A stretch of 43,070 nt of DNA from JBGTCY01 sp041748615 (GTDB taxonomy: Bacteria > Bacteroidota > Bacteroidia > Chitinophagales > CAIOSU01), in NCBI GenBank assembly GCA_041748615.1, contig JBGTCY010000145.1:1-43070 (forward strand). Reading direction: 5' to 3'. The position numbers and the translations under genes were made by a program. Under the pieces are notes generated by a model. It made no database searches. It worked only from the letters and a program-made list of their open reading frames with translations, and had not been told where the DNA came from. Each line of letters begins with the position of its first letter. Positions within the stretch are counted from its first letter, which is position 1. Positions 39,316-43,070 of the stretch are shown piece after piece.

Positions 39316-41169
39316 ATGCGCTATACATTCATCATCATTTCTTGCTTATTCTTTTCCGTGCCGGTATTTGCTCAGATTTCCATCAATACCACTCATATGC
39401 CCGTTGCCGGTGGTATTTACTACACCGCTACTGATACACTTCCTGGCAATTTTTCTGTAGGACCGGCAGGCGCGAATCAGACCTGGAATTATCCAAATCT
39501 GAATCTCCACCTGAGAGACACTTTGTATTTTGTCACTCCGGCTTCCACCCCTTATGCAGCCGATTATCCAAACGCCAATCTCGCGCTGACTATGGATTTC
39601 AGCGGCTTTATTTATTACAGAAACAATGCGCAGTCTTTCCGGATAGAAGGACTTGCGTTTGATGACCCCAGCCTCGGCATCAGCAAAGTCAAACTAAATC
39701 CGCCTACAGACCAGTATCGCTTTGATATAGACTATCTCGATAATTTTTCCGGCAGTTATAGCTGGCGCGTCACGAAAGGATTTAATGAATTATCTCCGGC
39801 TATTCAGCAACAGATTCAGCAGAGCCTGTTGCCTGGTACCACTGTGGACAGTGTCAGGGCGACATACAATGGCACTTACTCTGATACAATTGACGCATGG
39901 GGTGTATTTATAACACCGCTCGGCTCTTATGATTGTTTGAGAAGAAAAAGAATTGAAAACGGTAACACCCGGATTGAAGCAAAAACGTGCATAGGTTTTC
40001 CTCCTTTTCAAAGCTGTAGTTGGGGCTTCCCGACTGACATTCCCAACAACACCTCCAACCATGAGTGGCTGACAACGATTACTCGCATCCCCTTAGTTAC
40101 GCTGAATTATGATTCGCTCGGTAATATCACCCGCGTCAACTGGTCGCTCATTCCCCCTCCTCCCATTGCCTCATTTAACTGGAATAATGTCTCTGGCGGG
40201 TTGGTGCAGTTTACCAACACCTCGCAAAACAGCCCATCAAGTTACAGTTGGGATTTTGGCGACAGCGGTACTTCCACACAGCAAAATCCCAATCATGCGT
40301 ATGCCGCGAATGACAGCTATTATGTCTGCCTCACGGTAACCAACATGTCCGGCAGCGACACCTATTGCGATTCGGTGCATGTCACCAAAATCACGGGCGT
40401 GAACAATCCACCGATTGCCGTGCGCGATTCCGTACAGCTAGTTTATCCCAATACACCATCTCTCAACGTACTTGCCAATGACATTGACCCGGATGGAGAC
40501 AATATCATCTTCGAGAATTTTTTCCCGGCTCTGAACGGAACTGTTACTCATTCGGGCAACGGAAATCTACAATATACCGCCAATGCAAATTTCAGGGGTA
40601 TTGACAGTTTTCAATATATCATCCGCGATGATGGCGTGCCGAATTTAAAAGACACCGGCACGGTCGTCATCAGAGTGGACGGTGCGCCCTTTGCAGATTT
40701 CAGTTATTCCGTGAATGGACTCGATGTCCAGTTTGTCAACCTTTCGCAGGGAGCGACAAGTGTTCTTTGGGATTTGGATGACGGAACAACAGCGACAACC
40801 AACACAGTCGTCAATACTTATACTCCGGGCACCTATAATGTTTGCCTCTATGCAACCAACACGTTTGGTTCAGATACCGTTTGTAAAACGGTTGTTGTGA
40901 ATCCGGTGGGGATTGATGTTTTGCAATTGGAGCATATCAGGCACTATCCGAATCCCGCCCGTGACCTCGTAATGGTAGAAGCCGGGCAGTTCGGGGAGCA
41001 CGAAGCGCGTATCTTCAATTATGCCGGTCAGTTAGTCTGGCGTGAAATGAAAAACGGTCAGACCTACTCCATTGATGTCAGCAACTTTCCCGTTGGTTTG
41101 TACCAGATTCAGTTGAGGAATGTGAAAGAGGGAGGTTTAGTTTCGGTGAAGGTGGTGGTGGCGAGGTAA
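39316..41169 (+). CDS. Secreted PKD-domain protein with T9SS sorting domain
   Basis: A 617-residue protein: signal peptide (MRYTFIIISCLFFSVPVFAQ), an N-terminal domain of unknown type (20-270), a PKD domain (about 285-355: FTNTSQNSPSSYSWDFGD), a cadherin-like/Big_9 domain (about 360-455: VLANDIDPDGDN, DSFQYIIRDDG), a second PKD-like domain (about 460-530: FVNLSQGATSVLWDLDDG) and a C-terminal sorting domain with HYPNPARDLVMVEAG and FPVGLYQIQL. The sorting domain ends in VVVAR. Such modular proteins are typical surface or secreted adhesin-like T9SS cargo. Its 3' end is convergent with the propeller gene, only 7 bp away. Confidence 0.85.
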   Translation: MRYTFIIISCLFFSVPVFAQISINTTHMPVAGGIYYTATDTLPGNFSVGPAGANQTWNYPNLNLHLRDTLYFVTPASTPYAADYPNANLALTMDFSGFIYYRNNAQSFRIEGLAFDDPSLGISKVKLNPPTDQYRFDIDYLDNFSGSYSWRVTKGFNELSPAIQQQIQQSLLPGTTVDSVRATYNGTYSDTIDAWGVFITPLGSYDCLRRKRIENGNTRIEAKTCIGFPPFQSCSWGFPTDIPNNTSNHEWLTTITRIPLVTLNYDSLGNITRVNWSLIPPPPIASFNWNNVSGGLVQFTNTSQNSPSSYSWDFGDSGTSTQQNPNHAYAANDSYYVCLTVTNMSGSDTYCDSVHVTKITGVNNPPIAVRDSVQLVYPNTPSLNVLANDIDPDGDNIIFENFFPALNGTVTHSGNGNLQYTANANFRGIDSFQYIIRDDGVPNLKDTGTVVIRVDGAPFADFSYSVNGLDVQFVNLSQGATSVLWDLDDGTTATTNTVVNTYTPGTYNVCLYATNTFGSDTVCKTVVVNPVGIDVLQLEHIRHYPNPARDLVMVEAGQFGEHEARIFNYAGQLVWREMKNGQTYSIDVSNFPVGLYQIQLRNVKEGGLVSVKVVVAR

Positions 41170-41176
41170 ATCGAAT

Positions 41177-42814
41177 TCATTGCTTTACCACTTTCTTCAC
41201 TACTTTATCCCCATCAGCAACCACCTCTACCAAATAAACCCCAGCAGGCAGGTAGCTAAAATCAAGCATTTTTATGTAAGCGTTGGCAAGATTGCTTTCT
41301 TCCTGCCTGAAAATGATTTGCCCTTGCAGGTTGCTAATGGTAAAGGTGGCTTGTTGCAGGTTTTCTTTTTGCAGCGCGATGGCTAAATCAGTAGAGAAAG
41401 GGTTGGGGTAAACTGTAACTCCTGCTTCTGGGAGAATGGCTGTGGCGTTGGGGATTTCCCAGCAGAATTTAGCTATCCAGTAGTCGTAAGTTGAATCAGT
41501 TACACCTCGGTTTGGTTCCGTGACATAGCCACCTGCATCACCATTAGTAGAATTAGCAATTACATAACACTGACTGCAAGTTTCAATTGCAAACCCGTAA
41601 CCGTCAAAACCGGTTGTTAGTATAGTTTTATCCCACATTTTATTTCCTGATGTATCTGTTTTTATTATCCATGTTTGGAATGAACCCAAATTATTTTCAG
41701 TTTTGTCCCCGCCTTGATTTGAAGAAGTTCTTCCACAAAGTAGGTAACCGTAATCCTGCGTTTGGGAAACGCTATACAGTTCGGCCATTGTAACTCCCCC
41801 ATATGCTTTATCCCATTGTTTGTTTCCTAATGAATCCGTCTTTACAATCCAATAACCTAAAGTGGACTGAGACTTATCCCCGCTAACAGGAGAATATGAG
41901 TAACCTCCTAAAATAAATCCTTTATCATTTGTTTGCTTCACATCATACAAAATTTCCCCGCTTGTTCCCCCATAACGCTTATCCCATTGTTTGTTTCCTA
42001 ATGAATCAATTTTTACAATCCAATAAGCCCGAACCTGAAAACCCCACGCTGGCTGTGTCTTATCTCCGCTGCTATCGGATGCGGAAATTCCCCCAAGGAG
42101 ATAACCGCCATCACCAGTTTGAAATAAAGATGATAGACCATCCTGATCTGTTCCGCCAAAGCGTTTATCCCATTGCTTGTTACCATGTTTATCAATTTTG
42201 ACTATCCAAAAATCATCATAAAAATATGTCGTATCCCAGTTATCCTCAGACTTATCTCCACTGATTCCTGAGTTGGAAAAGCCTCCCAGTATATATCCTC
42301 CGTCATTTGTTTGCTTTAAAGCATACAGATTATCACTTCTCGACCCGCCTAAAGTTTTGTCCCACTGTTTATTTCCTACAGAGTCAATTTTCACAATCCA
42401 AAAATCATTATTGCCTCTTGAGGCTTCTGTTTTATCACCGGTAATACCTGAACTTGACGAACCTCCTAATATATAACCGTTTTCAGAAGTTGCTTGTATG
42501 GCAAATAAATAATCGCTTCCTGAACCTCCGAATGTTTTATCCCACTTTTTATTCCCCATTGAATCAATTTTAACAATCCAATAATCAAAGCCACCCCTGG
42601 AAGTATCAGATTTATCCCCCTTGTTATACGAATTTGAGAACCCACCTAAAATAAAACCGCCATCTTTTGTTTTTTGAAATACAGGACAATAGTCATGTAA
42701 ATTTCCTCCTAATCGTGTATCCCATTTTTTTGTAAATATGGTTTGTTGTGCATGAGAATGAAAAGAATAAAGAACACAATAAAGTAAAGCAATATGAAAG
42801 ATGATAATTTTCAT
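41177..42814 (-). CDS. Secreted seven-repeat (predicted beta-propeller) protein with T9SS sorting domain
   Basis: A 545-residue protein with a signal peptide (IIIFHIALLYCVLYSFHSHAQ) followed by seven repeats of about 57-64 residues with consensus W-D-K-x-x-G-G-x4-D, G-G-Y-I-L-G-G, G-D-K, then F/Y-W-I-V-K-I-D-x2-G-N-K-Q. The seventh copy is the most diverged (lacks the GG and GDK). The count strongly suggests a seven-bladed propeller. A type A sorting domain follows (VYPNPFSTDLAIAL, YLPAGVYLVEV, KKVVKQ). Function unknown; probably exported and surface-attached or released. The neighbouring upstream gene ends 5 bp away on the same strand and also encodes a sorting domain. Confidence 0.85.
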   Translation of the reverse strand: MKIIIFHIALLYCVLYSFHSHAQQTIFTKKWDTRLGGNLHDYCPVFQKTKDGGFILGGFSNSYNKGDKSDTSRGGFDYWIVKIDSMGNKKWDKTFGGSGSDYLFAIQATSENGYILGGSSSSGITGDKTEASRGNNDFWIVKIDSVGNKQWDKTLGGSRSDNLYALKQTNDGGYILGGFSNSGISGDKSEDNWDTTYFYDDFWIVKIDKHGNKQWDKRFGGTDQDGLSSLFQTGDGGYLLGGISASDSSGDKTQPAWGFQVRAYWIVKIDSLGNKQWDKRYGGTSGEILYDVKQTNDKGFILGGYSYSPVSGDKSQSTLGYWIVKTDSLGNKQWDKAYGGVTMAELYSVSQTQDYGYLLCGRTSSNQGGDKTENNLGSFQTWIIKTDTSGNKMWDKTILTTGFDGYGFAIETCSQCYVIANSTNGDAGGYVTEPNRGVTDSTYDYWIAKFCWEIPNATAILPEAGVTVYPNPFSTDLAIALQKENLQQATFTISNLQGQIIFRQEESNLANAYIKMLDFSYLPAGVYLVEVVADGDKVVKKVVKQ

Positions 42815-42819
42815 TAGGG

Positions 42820-43070
42820 TTACATTTTTATCATTTTCCCTGAAATGAACTTATCATTATTTATTCTTATTTTATAGAAATAGATGCTACTGGTCAATCC
42901 GCTTGCATCCCAAATCCATTCGTAGCTAACGCTATTAAGTTTTATTCGGGTTTCATTAATTCTTCGCCCGCTGATATCTGTAATCCATATTTCACAATAA
43001 ACTTCTTCTGCCAGATTGTTTAATAAAACTTTAAAGGAATTGTCGGATGGGTTAGGATACACCAATACAT
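42820..43070 (-). CDS. T9SS cargo protein, 3' end only (continues past the window edge)
   Basis: The last about 83 codons of a gene whose start lies beyond position 43070. The visible part is a type A sorting domain: VYPNPSDNSFKVLL, WITDISGRRINETRI, GLTSSIYFYKIRI and SGKMIKM-stop. The frame is open to the window edge. Its stop lies 5 bp before the start of the propeller gene, so the two are probably cotranscribed. Confidence 0.8.
   Translation of the reverse strand, partial: VLVYPNPSDNSFKVLLNNLAEEVYCEIWITDISGRRINETRIKLNSVSYEWIWDASGLTSSIYFYKIRINNDKFISGKMIKM

Noticed and set aside
1..43070. tRNA or rRNA genes
   Set aside because: No cloverleaf-like or rRNA-like sequence was recognised in the intergenic regions; a covariance-model scan would settle this.

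Overview
The window is a chromosomal segment of a member of the Bacteroidota. Several independent signs support this: C-terminal type IX secretion (T9SS) sorting domains on several secreted proteins, the gliding-motility genes gldF and gldG, a lipoprotein form of the TamA/BamA family (TamL), a large TonB-dependent receptor with a carboxypeptidase-regulatory-like N-terminal domain, and promoter-like sites matching the phylum's TTG / TAnnTTTG pattern rather than the sigma-70 -35/-10 pattern. Gene content and moderate GC (judged by eye) fit a Chitinophagales/Sphingobacteriales-like lineage, but the genus cannot be fixed.

Layout. 0.1-0.4 kb holds two pseudogene remnants. 0.6-4.8 kb is the translation operon rplM-rpsI-rpsB-tsf-pyrH-frr on the minus strand, with a good promoter in front of rplM. 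5.0-6.2 kb is a broken T9SS cargo gene abutting a very AT-rich patch with two small ATGA-overlapping genes of unknown function. 6.5-9.6 kb carries a DUF4105 membrane protein and an MsbA-like ABC exporter (minus). 9.9-11.5 kb carries rbfA and a LolC/E-like permease (plus). 11.5-16.0 kb carries an SDR-family epimerase, a surface-lipoprotein candidate and asnS (minus). 16.3-22.4 kb is a plus-strand block: a small antitoxin-like ORF, rpoN plus a PAP2-like membrane protein, a PaaG-like enoyl-CoA hydratase/isomerase, rho, then rpmH-rnpA-yidD. 22.5-25.0 kb is gldF-gldG (minus). 25.3-27.0 kb is a PhoR/PhoP-like two-component pair (minus), divergent from a TonB-dependent receptor (27.2-30.0 kb). 30.4-32.6 kb is tamL. 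32.7-33.5 kb is a four-helix-bundle (S23-family) gene flanked by repeat arrays. 33.7-43.1 kb is mostly secreted proteins: a multidomain polysaccharide deacetylase, a NylB-like serine hydrolase, a PKD protein, a seven-repeat propeller protein and the 3' end of one more T9SS protein.

How genes work together. The first operon supplies ribosomal proteins, EF-Ts, UMP kinase and ribosome recycling factor. Envelope biogenesis is a recurring theme (MsbA-like exporter, LolC/E-like permease, TamL, YidD), together with T9SS cargo and GldFG.

Most notable observation. Many intergenic regions carry short degenerate arrays with a 7-bp period sharing a GAC core (ATTTGAC, ATTGACC, TTTAGAC, TGTTGAC and similar). 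Around the four-helix-bundle gene these arrays form imperfect inverted repeats (28 of 32 positions identical in one pairing), so that gene looks like a cassette. A gene-free version with the same polarity lies between pyrH and tsf. This heptad-repeat/four-helix-bundle arrangement is the best candidate here for an undescribed system.
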